From Clavaria fumosa (Eukaryota > Basidiomycota > Agaricomycetes > Agaricales > Clavariaceae): a DNA stretch of 64,000 bases. This document shows, piece by piece, positions 11,501 through 20,111 of this stretch (positions within the stretch are counted from its first letter, which is position 1; the number at the start of each line of letters is the position of its first letter). The stretch covers positions 2,046,001 to 2,110,000 of the forward strand of contig OX637802.1 of NCBI GenBank assembly GCA_951802425.1, in the 5' to 3' direction. Position numbers and translations under genes: made by a program. The notes under the pieces are model-generated. The model did not search any database, had not been told where the DNA came from, and saw nothing but the letters and a program-made list of their open reading frames with translations.

Positions 11501-12165
11501 TGACAGGACAGACACCTTTCTTCCTCAATTATGGATGACACCCATGGAATGGGGGGCTCCGGCCACCTTCTGAGGTGAACCCGGCGGCAGATGAGTGGAT
11601 GGCTAAGCTCACGGAGTCCCGAAGAGCAGCCAAGGAGGCAATGGAGAAAGCGGTGGCAGCGATGAAGAAGAGCTATGATAAGGGGAAACACCCAAGTCAG
11701 GAGTACTCTGAGGGAGATCTGGTCTGGCTGGATACTAGAAACTTGAAGATGGACCGGCCCTGTAAAAAGCTTGACAACAAGAGAGCAGGCCCCTTTGCAG
11801 TTGAGGAGAAGGTGGGACCTGCTGGGTATCGCCTCAAGCTCCCTCGGGCCTGGCGCATCCATCAGGTCTTCAATGAGTTGCTGTTGACACCATACCACCC
11901 CCCTTCCTTCCCTTCTCAGAACCTGCCTCCCCCTCCACCCCCTATGATTGATGATGACCACCTGGAGTATGATGTGGAGGCAATCCTTGATGTTAAGAAG
12001 GTGGGGCATGGAGTGAGATACCTGGTGAAGTGGTTGGGATACCCTGTAGAGGAGAACACTTGGGAGCCACGATGGAACCTCACCAATGTGGCACTGCTTC
12101 TCCGGGACTTCTTCCTTGCTCACCCCGACAAGGCCAAGCTAGCTGGTCAGGACGCCCAGCCTTAA
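8561..12165 (+). pseudogene. E1 pol remnant (PR-RT-RH-IN-chromodomain), disrupted
   Basis: The frame opens in the tail of gag, then reads protease, RT, RNase H, integrase and a C-terminal chromodomain. The protease active site is VDSRCTNCF instead of the VDSGCTNCF of its relatives, so the catalytic Asp-Ser-Gly is lost. RT keeps YVDD (near 9850). Breaks are TGA at 10562 (TGG in E3), TGA at 10805 (CGA in E3), loss of one C near 11118 that shifts frame, and TGA at 11536 (CGA in E3). The chromodomain (EAILDVKKVG, YLVKWLGYPVEENTWEP) is readable at about 11960-12080. This copy cannot make an active polyprotein. Confidence 0.9.
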
Positions 12166-12176
12166 GAGGGGGGTGA

Positions 12177-12466
12177 TGTTAGGATCGCTTATGTAAGCCA
12201 TCCCAAAGTGCAGTTGTGGAGAAACTGGGGAGGGTTGTTGGAAGGTCACATGACCTGTGGCTGGGTCGGATTATGTAATCATGTAAGATCACATGACCTG
12301 GGCTTGGGCGCATCACGTGATCCGAGGGTCCGAGCGTGGGAACACCAGCAAGTGCTGAAGCGTTCGCTATAAGTACTTTCGCTTTTCCTTTTTTGTACTC
12401 TTTTCCCCTTATCTTAGTATTGTCGTCATGACCTTACGCTTGAGTTGTGTGAGACCCAGTCTGATA
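12177..12466 (+). repeat. E1 3' LTR
   Basis: 290 bp matching the 5' LTR. It is preceded by the purine tract AAGAGGGGGG (12164-12173), the usual plus-strand primer position, and followed by the TAGAG target duplication. Confidence 0.92.
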
Positions 12467-12471
12467 TAGAG

Positions 12472-12525
12472 TTAAAATCACTGAAAGTATGTAGAATCCA
12501 CCTAAAATATCAAGTTGAAATGTGC
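12472..12525 (+). repeat. Fold-back structure, left arm, inner part
   Basis: 54 bp resume the left arm after E1. The reverse complement is at 13003-13056. Before E1 inserted, this joined directly to 8180 through the TAGAG target site. Confidence 0.85.
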
Positions 12526-13002
12526 ACTGTAGGCCCCAAGTTGGGTGAAAATCACCATACAAAGAACCCTGAAATATGGTGAATATCAATGGTTTCCTAA
12601 GTGAAAATCACCATGACTAGTTAATAATCAAGTGTTTATTGGGTACAAAGAATGGGTGATTTTCACTACTTTTATGTCCAAATTCACCCACTGTTTTTTG
12701 GGTGAATATCACTACAATACAAGTGTATTTTAAGCTGATCTCTAGTAGGTGGATTTCACTCTATCATTGGTGCCTTTTAAGCTGATCTAATAGGTGAATT
12801 TCATGTTAGTTTTTGGGTCATCTTAGCCATAATCTTAGGTGTTTTTCACTATCTTTCACCACAAGAAATTGCACAAAATTAATTTGTTGATGATATCTTG
12901 AAACTGTATTGGTTGATAGTCAGGTAAATGAAATGGGTTATTTTTGGCACATATATGACCAAACTCACCTGCTGCTCTCCAGGTGAATGTCACTGCTATC
13001 AG
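12526..13002 (+). repeat. Fold-back spacer (second copy)
   Basis: 477 bp between the two arms, a diverged direct copy of 6673-7152. It would form the loop of the hairpin. It is AT-rich and shows no coding frame. Confidence 0.8.
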
Positions 13003-13082
13003 GCACATTTCAACTTGATATTTTAGGTGGATTCTACATACTTTCAGTGATTTTAACTCTATCTCCAAGTGTTTTTTTAGCC

Positions 13083-13165
13083 TGTACAGTGGGAGTTGAA
13101 CCCAAGCACTCATGGAATTGGACTCAACCCACAACTGCTGTGTTATCCATTACACTACAGTCCCC
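13083..13165 (-). ncRNA. tRNA-like segment, right-arm copy
   Basis: Reverse complement of the tRNA-like segment at 8072-8155, with A-box-like and B-box sequences kept. Its retention on both arms means each arm has a possible internal pol III promoter, pointing inward toward the spacer. Confidence 0.5.
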
Positions 13166-13192
13166 ATCTAGACAATAAGATTTTGTGGCTTA

Positions 13193-13552
13193 ATGTCACT
13201 CAAATTGAGAGGTGTATCACTCAATATCCTCCAGTTTAATATCACTTAGATTGAGAGTGTATTGTATCACTCAAAGTCTTCCTGTTTAATCACTTAAATC
13301 AAGGGAGTATATTGTATCACTCAATATCTTCCAGTTTAATATCACTCAAATTAAAGGGGTGTATTGTATCACTCAATGTCCTTCAGTTTAATATCACTCA
13401 AATTGAGAGGTGTGTGATATCACTCAATATCCTCCAGTTTAATATCACTCAAGTTGAGAGGTGTATTGTATCACTTGATATCCTGCAGTTTGTAATCACT
13501 CAAATTAAGGAGGTATATTGTATCACTCAATATCCTCCAGTTAATCACCTGT
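13193..13552 (-). repeat. Tandem repeat, about seven units of about 52 bp (right arm)
   Basis: The same degenerate unit as at 7600-8050, read on the minus strand. The units matching the two left-arm units around 7815-7920 are absent. That accounts for the right arm being about 103 bp shorter than the left. Confidence 0.75.
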
Positions 13553-13749
13553 CACCTGTTTTTTGGGTGAAAGTCATAAATCATCTGACCAGATGGTGAT
13601 ATCAACCTGCTATTGAGTCCATAGTAGAACCTGTTTGATTAAGCTCTTTGATCCTGCTCAGTCATTGGATTAGATTGTAGCAAGAGTGCTTTGTACAACC
13701 CAATATCCTTGGTTTAATATCACTCAAATCAGGGGGTGTATTATATAAC

Positions 13750-14054
13750 TGTCAGACTTAGTCTCACGGTTCACACAACTTAACGTAAGGTCGATGATGA
13801 TGATACTAACATAAGGGGAAAAGGGTACAAGTAAGAAAGCGACATAGTATATATAGCGAGAGGTTCGGGAGTTGCCGGCGTTCCCACGCTCGGACCCCGT
13901 GCGTCACGTGATGCGTCCAGGCCCGGGTCATGTGATTTTCCCATTATGTAAGCCACCACCCGTTCGGGTCACGTGACTCGTCCGCAAACTTCCCGCAACT
14001 CTTTTGCGATCCTTTCTTGGCCTTTCCAACCTGCTTATGTAAGCGATCCTGACA
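13750..14054 (-). repeat. E2 3' LTR
   Basis: 305 bp. On the element strand it is preceded by the purine tract AAGAGGGGGG (complement at about 14058-14068). Confidence 0.93.
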
Positions 14055-14065
14055 TCACCCCCCTC

Positions 14066-17000
14066 TTAAGGCTGGGCGTCTCGACCTGCCAACTTCGCCT
14101 TGTCAGGGTATTGCTGGAAGAAGTCCCGGAGCAACAGTGCAACGTTAGTGAGGTTGCGACGAGGTTCCCAGGTGTTCTCCTCTGCAGGGTATCCTAACCA
14201 CTTCACCAAATACTTCACTCCCCGTCCAACCTTCTTGACATCAAGAATTTCCTCCACCTCATACTCCAAGTGGTCATTGTCAATCGTGGGGGGTGGGGGT
14301 GGAGGCAAGTTCTGGGAAGGGAAAGAGGGAGCAATATACGGGGTGAGTAGCAACTCATTGAAAACCCGGTGAATGCGCCATGCTCGGGGGAGCTTGAGTC
14401 GGTATGCTGCTGGTCCAACCTTCTCTTCGATGGTGAAGGGTCCAGCCCGCTTGTTGTCAAGCTTCTTGGATGGTCGATCCATTTTCAGGTTCCGGGTATC
14501 CAGCCAGACTAAGTCCCCCTTTGAGTATTCACGACTCGGGTGCTTTCCTTTATCATAGCTAGCCTTCATCGCATCTGCCGCCTTCCCCATTGCATCCCTG
14601 GCTGCTCTTCGGGATTCCGTGAGCTTGGCCATCCACTCGTCTGCTGCAGGGTTCACTTCAGAGGGCGGCTGGATACCACCATTCCAAGGGTGCCGGCCAT
14701 ACTCCAGATAGAAAGGTGTGAATCCAGTGGCTGAGTGCTCACGGTTATTGAGCGCGAATTCGGCTGTGGATAGCCACTCTGCCCAATCATCCTGCAGATG
14801 GTCAACATAGGCCCGGAGATACACTTCAACCTCCTGATTGACCCGCTCTGTCTGTCCATCTGTTTGTGGGTGGAAGGCAGTGCTTGGGTTCGCCTTAACT
14901 CCAATCATCCCATAAAACTCCCTCATGAATCTGGACACAAATTGGGTTCCCCGGTCACTCACAACTTTCTGCGGGACTCCATGGTCGCGGAAGACCCGGT
15001 CTCGAAGGATCCGAGCAGCACCAAGTCCCGTGAGGTCAAGGCCAATAGCTTCGATGAGAGTTCGTTTTGTAAACTTGTCGACAATGACAAGGATCGCATT
15101 GTGACCACGTGAGAGGGGGAAAGGTCCAACAATGTCCCAAGAGATGACTGCCCAGGGGCTCTCAGGGACAGGGTGCGGATGGAGTGGAGCGGCGCGCCTG
15201 GTACGATCAGGCTTGATTCGTTGGCATGTCTCACATCCACCTGCATACCGATTGGAATCCTTCACCATGCCCACCCACCAATAGGACCTCAGCAGAGCCG
15301 CCCTCAGTTTCCGTGGACCAGGGTGTCCTGCGATGGGGAGGTCATGCTCAAAGGTGAGCACTGCCTCACGTGCTTCTGGGGGCACCCAAGTGATTTCTGC
15401 CTTCCGCCAGAGTCCCATCCGATCTCTCGTCCACTCATCATCAAGCTCCTCCGGCTTCTGCACATATACCGCACTGTTTTTCTGGAGTAGCGTCTCCATC
15501 TCCGATGTGAACGATGTGCGGGTCTCAGCCTCTGGGAAGACCTGTACTGGTGCATCCTCCTCCACCATCTCTCCATAGTCTGGCCTCCGTGAGAGTGCAT
15601 CCGCTTTCATGTTTGACTTCCCAGTACGGTACTTGATCTCGAAGTCAAAGCACTGGAGCTCTCCAACCCAACGGACCTGCCTCGGTTTCAACTTCTGGGG
15701 CTTCCGGAAGTACTGGAGGTTAGCATGGTCCGTCCAGATTTCGATAGTTTCTTCCACCCCAATCAGGTAAGCCCGCCACTCACGTAGTGCCCGGATTACA
15801 GCCAGGAACTCCTTGTCGTACACATCGTAATTCTTCTCAGCTGCAGTGAGGGCTTTGGAGATGTAGTCTACAACTCTCCAAGTCCCATCCACCTGCTGCT
15901 GTGAGAGAACTCCTCCAGTCGCCAAGTTGCTCGCATCTGTTTCTACCTTCCATCTCCCTTTGTCTTGTGGTAGAGCCAAGACCGGGGCTGATACTAGTGC
16001 CAGGCAGAGATCTTGGAAGGCTGCTTCCTCCTCCTCCTCCCATCTCCATGGGACTTTCCCTGTCAGCCGGAAGAGTGGTTTTGCCCGGGCAGAGAGATTT
16101 GGGATGTGCCGGCGGAGGTAGTTCAGCATCCCGTTGAATCTTTGTACCTCTTTCACATTTTTCGGTCTGGGCCAGTTACGGATCGCCGCGCCTTTAGCTG
16201 GGTCATGCTCTAGACGGTTGTGGGAGATCTTCATCCCCAGGAAGAAAACCTCACTCTTCTCGAACTCGCACTTGCTGAGTCTGAGACACAGGCCATTCTC
16301 CCCAAACTTCTTCAAGACCCGATCCATCCAATACCGATGTGTAGCCAAATCCTCTGCAAACACTATAACATCATCGACATAGGCTCGGACATGCCCCCCT
16401 GCAATCTCTTCTCTCAACACATGGTTCATGAAGCGCTGGAAGGTTGCAGGCGCATTCTGCAGCCCAAACCACATAACTGCCGGTTCGAAGAGTCCACGGG
16501 GCGTTAGGAAAGCACAGCGGTGCTGATGTTCTGGCCAGACCTGCATCGATGGGAAACCTCCCTTCGCATCAATCTTGGAATAGATGGTCGCCCCCTTTAA
16601 CACATCCACAGTGTCTCGTATGAGGGGGAGGGGGTACTTGTCTTTGATTAGATACGAGTTCAGCCTAGAGTAATCGATAATCGGCCGCAGCTTGTCCTTC
16701 TCACGTTTGAAGAAGAAGGGGCTCGCGTACGGGGACTTCGAAGGTCGGATTCGTCCAGAAGCTAGCTGCTCATCCACCCAGCGATTCATTTCCACCATCT
16801 CTTCTCGCGTCAGAGAGTATAGCTTAGAGGAGAGGTGTCCAGGGTCTGTTTTAAACTCGATTTTGATATCAAAGTCAGGGCGGGAGCGGGGGAGCTCATC
16901 CCACTTTGCTTCACTAAAAACCAAAGGGTAGCGGCTGGGCCAATCAGGGGTAGGGCCAGTGTTGGGAAAACGGGTGTCCGGGATACTGGCCGAGGCCAGG

Positions 17001-17689
17001 GTACTCGCTTTTGGTGGACCTGAGGGTTGAACAGGGGACTGGTGGCTGTGTGGGGAGGAGGCACAGGAGTTGGGGCAGCGGGTGAGCCTTACTTCAGCTT
17101 TCACCCAGTCAATCTCTGGATTATGACGCTTTAGCCAATCATGCCCAAGGATCGCCGTGTGGGACTGAGTCTTCCCTAGCAGGAAGTGGATCCGCTCCTG
17201 GTGGTCGCCAACCGTCACAAGCAGCTCCATCCCATACCGGATCTTACCATCTCTGTTCTGTGTTCCATCCACATTATACATGGTGATTGGATTCAGCAAG
17301 GGAGATGGTTCCAATCCCACTTTTTTCGCCCACTCCAAGTCCATAAAGCAGTTGGTGCAGCCTGAGTCGACAAGGGCTTTCGTAGTTGCCCCTTTGCCAG
17401 TGCTGAGAGCCTCCAGGTGCACCTGGATGGAGAGCTCTCGGGGCATACGCAATAGGGTGTCCTTCAGCACCTCTGCAAGGTGCTTTGTTGGCTCCACTTG
17501 GCTGCTAGTCCCCTTTTCTCTTTTCGGTATTTCACTTTTAGCAGTTTCCGTTTCCGCTTTGTCCTTCACCTCAGCCCCAATCCGGGTGTGTCTCCGCTGC
17601 AAGATAGTGTATTTTGGGATACTAGCTGCAGGTACAGGGACGGGAGGGGGGCTGGGATATCTACTCCTGAGACTCCAGTTCGGACTCAC
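14066..17689 (-). CDS. pol: E2 pol polyprotein (PR-RT-RNaseH-IN-chromodomain)
   Basis: Open for 1207 codons. The first residue is a GTG that overlaps the gag stop, and the frame is open about 11 codons further upstream, so pol is probably made as a -1 fusion with gag rather than from its own start. Domains: aspartic protease ALVDSGCTNCF with Asp108; reverse transcriptase with YVDD at residues 437-440; RNase H (VETDASNLATGGVLSQQ near 590); integrase zinc finger (HDLPIAGHPG..CETCQ) and catalytic core with WDIVGPFP, VVSDRGTQFVS and TDGQTERVNQE; and a C-terminal chromodomain (YLVKWLGYPAEENTWEP near 1170). The chromodomain identifies a chromovirus and is expected to guide integration to marked chromatin. 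No inactivating change was seen. Confidence 0.95.
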   Translation of the reverse strand: MSPNWSLRSRYPSPPPVPVPAASIPKYTILQRRHTRIGAEVKDKAETETAKSEIPKREKGTSSQVEPTKHLAEVLKDTLLRMPRELSIQVHLEALSTGKGATTKALVDSGCTNCFMDLEWAKKVGLEPSPLLNPITMYNVDGTQNRDGKIRYGMELLVTVGDHQERIHFLLGKTQSHTAILGHDWLKRHNPEIDWVKAEVRLTRCPNSCASSPHSHQSPVQPSGPPKASTLASASIPDTRFPNTGPTPDWPSRYPLVFSEAKWDELPRSRPDFDIKIEFKTDPGHLSSKLYSLTREEMVEMNRWVDEQLASGRIRPSKSPYASPFFFKREKDKLRPIIDYSRLNSYLIKDKYPLPLIRDTVDVLKGATIYSKIDAKGGFPSMQVWPEHQHRCAFLTPRGLFEPAVMWFGLQNAPATFQRFMNHVLREEIAGGHVRAYVDDVIVFAEDLATHRYWMDRVLKKFGENGLCLRLSKCEFEKSEVFFLGMKISHNRLEHDPAKGAAIRNWPRPKNVKEVQRFNGMLNYLRRHIPNLSARAKPLFRLTGKVPWRWEEEEEAAFQDLCLALVSAPVLALPQDKGRWKVETDASNLATGGVLSQQQVDGTWRVVDYISKALTAAEKNYDVYDKEFLAVIRALREWRAYLIGVEETIEIWTDHANLQYFRKPQKLKPRQVRWVGELQCFDFEIKYRTGKSNMKADALSRRPDYGEMVEEDAPVQVFPEAETRTSFTSEMETLLQKNSAVYVQKPEELDDEWTRDRMGLWRKAEITWVPPEAREAVLTFEHDLPIAGHPGPRKLRAALLRSYWWVGMVKDSNRYAGGCETCQRIKPDRTRRAAPLHPHPVPESPWAVISWDIVGPFPLSRGHNAILVIVDKFTKRTLIEAIGLDLTGLGAARILRDRVFRDHGVPQKVVSDRGTQFVSRFMREFYGMIGVKANPSTAFHPQTDGQTERVNQEVEVYLRAYVDHLQDDWAEWLSTAEFALNNREHSATGFTPFYLEYGRHPWNGGIQPPSEVNPAADEWMAKLTESRRAARDAMGKAADAMKASYDKGKHPSREYSKGDLVWLDTRNLKMDRPSKKLDNKRAGPFTIEEKVGPAAYRLKLPRAWRIHRVFNELLLTPYIAPSFPSQNLPPPPPPTIDNDHLEYEVEEILDVKKVGRGVKYLVKWLGYPAEENTWEPRRNLTNVALLLRDFFQQYPDKAKLAGRDAQP

Positions 17690-17720
17690 TGGGCCTCGTC
17701 TCCAAAATCCGGCTCTTCAA
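17686..17720 (-). promoter_or_regulatory. E2 gag/pol overlap, proposed -1 recoding region
   Basis: Gag ends CAG TGA. In the -1 frame the same bases read GTG AGT CCG AAC TGG, giving VSPNW and then the rest of pol. The -1 frame is open from a TGA about 11 codons upstream. E4 has the same arrangement and also reads VSPNW. The run GATTTTGG just upstream is a possible slip site but is not a standard heptamer. Confidence 0.5.
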
Positions 17721-18687
17721 CAGGAGCCCTCTTCTCTCTCTCGAGCAAATCCAGGCGGTCTCGGAGCAGTGCGATCTCGTTCTCATAGTCCTCTGCACTA
17801 CGTGCCTGGCTTTCCACGGCGCGGATCTGCGGCCTCGGGATCTGCGGACGTGTGTCCTGGAGCTGGCAATCTCTCACCATGTGACCAGCTTGGCCACATC
17901 GGAAGCAGGTGCGCAACACTCCAGGGGCACGGGCACGATCCACCACCATGGCATCACCGGCATTGGTGGGACGCGGCATGGTGGGAGGGGCAGGGGTGCG
18001 GGCCAGAGGCTGGGCCAGGAAGGGACGGGGGGCTGGGGCGAAGCGGGTTTGTTGAGGGAGGGGGCGGCTGGTTGCGGGCAGAGCAGGACGCACAGAGTTC
18101 TGTTGTGCGATGACTCCGTCGAGGCGATGCTGCTGAGCGTCTAGCTTTTCGGCAAGTGCCTTCCACTGCACGTAGGTCTCTGGCATTGGCGAAACACCAT
18201 AGACCTTTCCCACTAGCCTCCTGCTCAGATTCGACTGCAGCCAATGGACCAGGATGTCCGAATTGGCCACTTCTGTCATCCCCGCTCTTCGGAACATTGT
18301 TTCGAACTTTGCGAAGAACTCAGGTGCCGTCATGACACCCTGTTTCAACTTCGCAATATCTGCGAGGGCAGTCGCACGGTCGTTCGGGTCATCGAACGCT
18401 CGCTTCATCTCTTCCACAAATTCTGCCCAGGTTCCAACCTCGTTGTTACCCAGGATTTCCTCTCCCTTCACATTTGCCCATTCTGCGGCAAACCCCTTGC
18501 CAGTAATTTTGCTGAGGGTGTAGAGGACCTTTGCCAGGTCCGTGGCATAGATTATCGGATTCGCCATAAACAGGAGGCGGAGCGACCGGAGGAATGTACG
18601 GAAATTTCTTTTTTGCCCATCGAATGGGGCAACGACTAAATCCAGCCTCGTGGCATGGACTTCAGGCGGGGCGACGTGGTCAGCCAT
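17686..18687 (-). CDS. gag: E2 gag capsid/nucleocapsid protein
   Basis: ATG at 18687 gives about 333 residues. MADHVAPP opens the protein, as in E3. The capsid part contains FDGQKRNFRTFLRSLRLLF, WANVKGEEI and the ALADIAKLKQG motif. A CCHC zinc knuckle CFRCGQAGHMVRDC follows near residue 260, then a coiled-coil-like ENEIALLRDRLDLLEREKR. It ends DFGDEAQ-stop. Gag forms the particle that packages the element RNA. The stop lies inside an overlap with pol in the -1 frame. Confidence 0.93.
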   Translation of the reverse strand: MADHVAPPEVHATRLDLVVAPFDGQKRNFRTFLRSLRLLFMANPIIYATDLAKVLYTLSKITGKGFAAEWANVKGEEILGNNEVGTWAEFVEEMKRAFDDPNDRATALADIAKLKQGVMTAPEFFAKFETMFRRAGMTEVANSDILVHWLQSNLSRRLVGKVYGVSPMPETYVQWKALAEKLDAQQHRLDGVIAQQNSVRPALPATSRPLPQQTRFAPAPRPFLAQPLARTPAPPTMPRPTNAGDAMVVDRARAPGVLRTCFRCGQAGHMVRDCQLQDTRPQIPRPQIRAVESQARSAEDYENEIALLRDRLDLLEREKRAPVEEPDFGDEAQ

Positions 18688-19249
18688 CACAGACCCTGGT
18701 GGTGGTGATGGGGTTTCGGGGACGTCGGTAACAGGGGAATCGGGGGGGAGCTGGGCTCGACCCGGTCTCGGACGCAGACGCTGTAAATAGAATTCCGGGC
18801 CTTGGGCACTCAGGATTTCTTCGATCTCTTAGCAGTCCTGTCCTCTCAGGCTGCTCTCTATGTATCTAGGTACTTATAGAACTCTTATTCTATAAAACTT
18901 GTTGCTAGCGTGGGGCCCAAATGGTGTCCCAGGTGGTCACTCCACAACTCCTAGTGAGTTGCCCGTGTGCCCTTCTGACAATGGTCACAGAGCAAGGGCC
19001 CTGTCCACTGGACCAGGAAACTACAGAAAAACTATGTATAGGGCCTTTCCGTGCCCTGTACACTACACGATTCACTGGTACGTAGCTGTAAAGCAAAGTT
19101 CCGGGCCTTTGGCACTCGGTGTCTCTTGGGGAGGGTCACAGTAGACTTCCTCTGGGTCTGGTCACGTGTATCTACACACAGTAAAAATTTCACACGGTTC
19201 TGTTGCACACCGTGGGCAGGGTAAAGAGAAAGAGGATGAGGGGGATAAG

Positions 19250-19268
19250 CTGTCACAGAGTGTGACAG
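19250..19268 (-). promoter_or_regulatory. E2 leader hairpin
   Basis: A perfect 8-bp stem CTGTCACA / TGTGACAG with a 3-nt loop, about 70 nt from the LTR. E3 has the same structure at the same place with a compensated base change. Confidence 0.55.
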
Positions 19269-19328
19269 TTTGAGATAGGGGTCCAGGCTAGCCGGGTTAG
19301 GACACGGGGCTAGGGCAGACAGGGGTTG

Positions 19329-19340
19329 ATGTTAGTATTG
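19329..19340 (-). promoter_or_regulatory. E2 primer-binding site, self-priming type
   Basis: On the element strand CAATACTAACAT follows the 5' LTR. ATACTAACAT pairs exactly with ATGTTAGTAT (19403-19394) in the LTR. Relative to E1 and E3 both partners carry a matching C/G change. Confidence 0.7.
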
Positions 19341-19645
19341 TGTCAGACTTAGTCTCACGGTTCACACAACTTAACGTAAGGTCGATGATGACGATACTAA
19401 CATAAGGGGAAAAGGGTACAAGTAAGAAAGCGACGTAGTATATATAGCGAGAGGTTCGGGAGTTGCCGGCGTTCCCACGCTCGGACCCCGTGCGTCACGT
19501 GATGCGTCCAGGCCCGGGTCACGTGATTTTCCCATTATGTAAGCCACCACCCGTTCGGGTCACGTGACTCGTCCGCAAACTTCCCGCAACTCTTTTGCGA
19601 TCCTTTCTTGGCCTTTCCAACCTGCTTATGTAAGCGATCCTGACA
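19341..19645 (-). repeat. E2 5' LTR
   Basis: 305 bp. On the element strand a TATATATA box (complement near 19437-19446) lies about 36 bp upstream of the proposed RNA start at 19403. U3 contains three CACGTG motifs (19496-19501, 19520-19525, 19561-19566). Confidence 0.93.
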
Positions 19646-19650
19646 ATAAC

Positions 19651-19881
19651 TCAATCTCATCATGTTGAATTTCCCAAGTGTTTTGCACAATCCAATATCC
19701 TCCAGTTTAATATCACCCAAATTGAGGGGTGTATCATATAACTCAATCTTATCTAGTGAATATCCCTTGATTTTGATGGTGATTAGAAATCACCCATCAC
19801 CTATTTTGCACTGATTTTTGAGTGAAAGTCATAAATCATCTGACCAGATGGTGATAATAACCTGCTATTGGGTCCATAGTG
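19651..19881 (-). repeat. Fold-back structure, right arm, outer part
   Basis: 231 bp continue the right arm after E2 and match the reverse complement of 7154-7385. The arm ends GGGTCCATAGTG, after which the sequence is unrelated to the left flank. Confidence 0.85.
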
Positions 19882-20111
19882 TTGACAAGAGAGCACGCTC
19901 TTCTATTATTCAGTGCATCAATGTATATGATCAAAAGGACTGGGTATGTGTCTTGCGCTTTGCTGGTGGTTTAACAAGTGAAGATATCAATGTAATCCAT
20001 CCAATTATGGAGTGGTTAGCTTGATTTTTCTTGCCCACTTTCACCATCCTTCATGTGTAACATGTGATTTGTTTGTTGATTGCACTTCTTGTACTTTGCG
20101 GTACAGTGACA

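Larger units (their letters stand above)
8181..12466 (+). mobile_element. E1: Ty3/gypsy chromoviral LTR retrotransposon, decayed
   Basis: Two LTRs (8181-8471 and 12177-12466) flank a Tf1-like pol. The 5-bp target duplication TAGAG is exact (8176-8180 and 12467-12471). LTR ends are TGTTAG..CTGATA. The LTRs differ at roughly nine sites, mostly C/T or G/A. Compared with the related element E3 the 5' leader and most of gag are missing: the sequence jumps near 8527 from the leader directly to the end of gag. Pol has three nonsense codons and one frameshift. The element inserted into the left arm of the fold-back repeat. Confidence 0.93.
13003..13749 (-). repeat. Fold-back structure, right arm, inner part
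   Basis: Reverse complement of 12525-12472 followed by 8180 back to about 7380. It carries the tRNA-like segment and the tandem units in reverse order. Retrotransposon E2 interrupts it at 13750, and the arm resumes at 19651. Confidence 0.85.
18688..19340 (-). other. E2 5' leader
   Basis: About 650 nt of untranslated leader between the 5' LTR and the gag ATG. It is clearly homologous to the E3 leader (55363-55936). It holds the primer-binding site, a strong hairpin (19250-19268), and two related blocks containing GTGCCAAAGGCCC-like sequence followed by a TTTACAGC-type end, about 300 nt apart. Confidence 0.7.
13750..19645 (-). mobile_element. E2: Ty3/gypsy chromoviral LTR retrotransposon, near intact
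   Basis: 5.9 kb on the minus strand with two 305-bp LTRs (13750-14054 and 19341-19645), ends TGTCAG..CTGACA, and an exact 5-bp target duplication ATAAC (13745-13749 and 19646-19650). Gag and pol frames are uninterrupted. The LTRs differ at about three sites, all at CpG (gacgat/gatgat, gacgtag/gacatag, cacgtg/catgtg). This is the youngest and best-preserved element in the window. It inserted into the right arm of the fold-back repeat. Confidence 0.95.

Noticed and set aside
17686..17720. Intron between gag and pol using GTGAGT
   Set aside because: Not excluded, but the reading frame across the supposed donor (VSPNW) is conserved between E2 and E4, which favours translation over splicing.
17686..17720. 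Canonical -1 slippery heptamer
   Set aside because: GATTTTGGA and GGTTTTGGA do not fit X XXY YYZ in the gag frame, so I only call a recoding region.
7154..19881. CACTA transposon, because the fold-back ends are CACTATGG..CCATAGTG
   Set aside because: No matching 3-bp (or other) duplication flanks the two ends and no transposase is inside.
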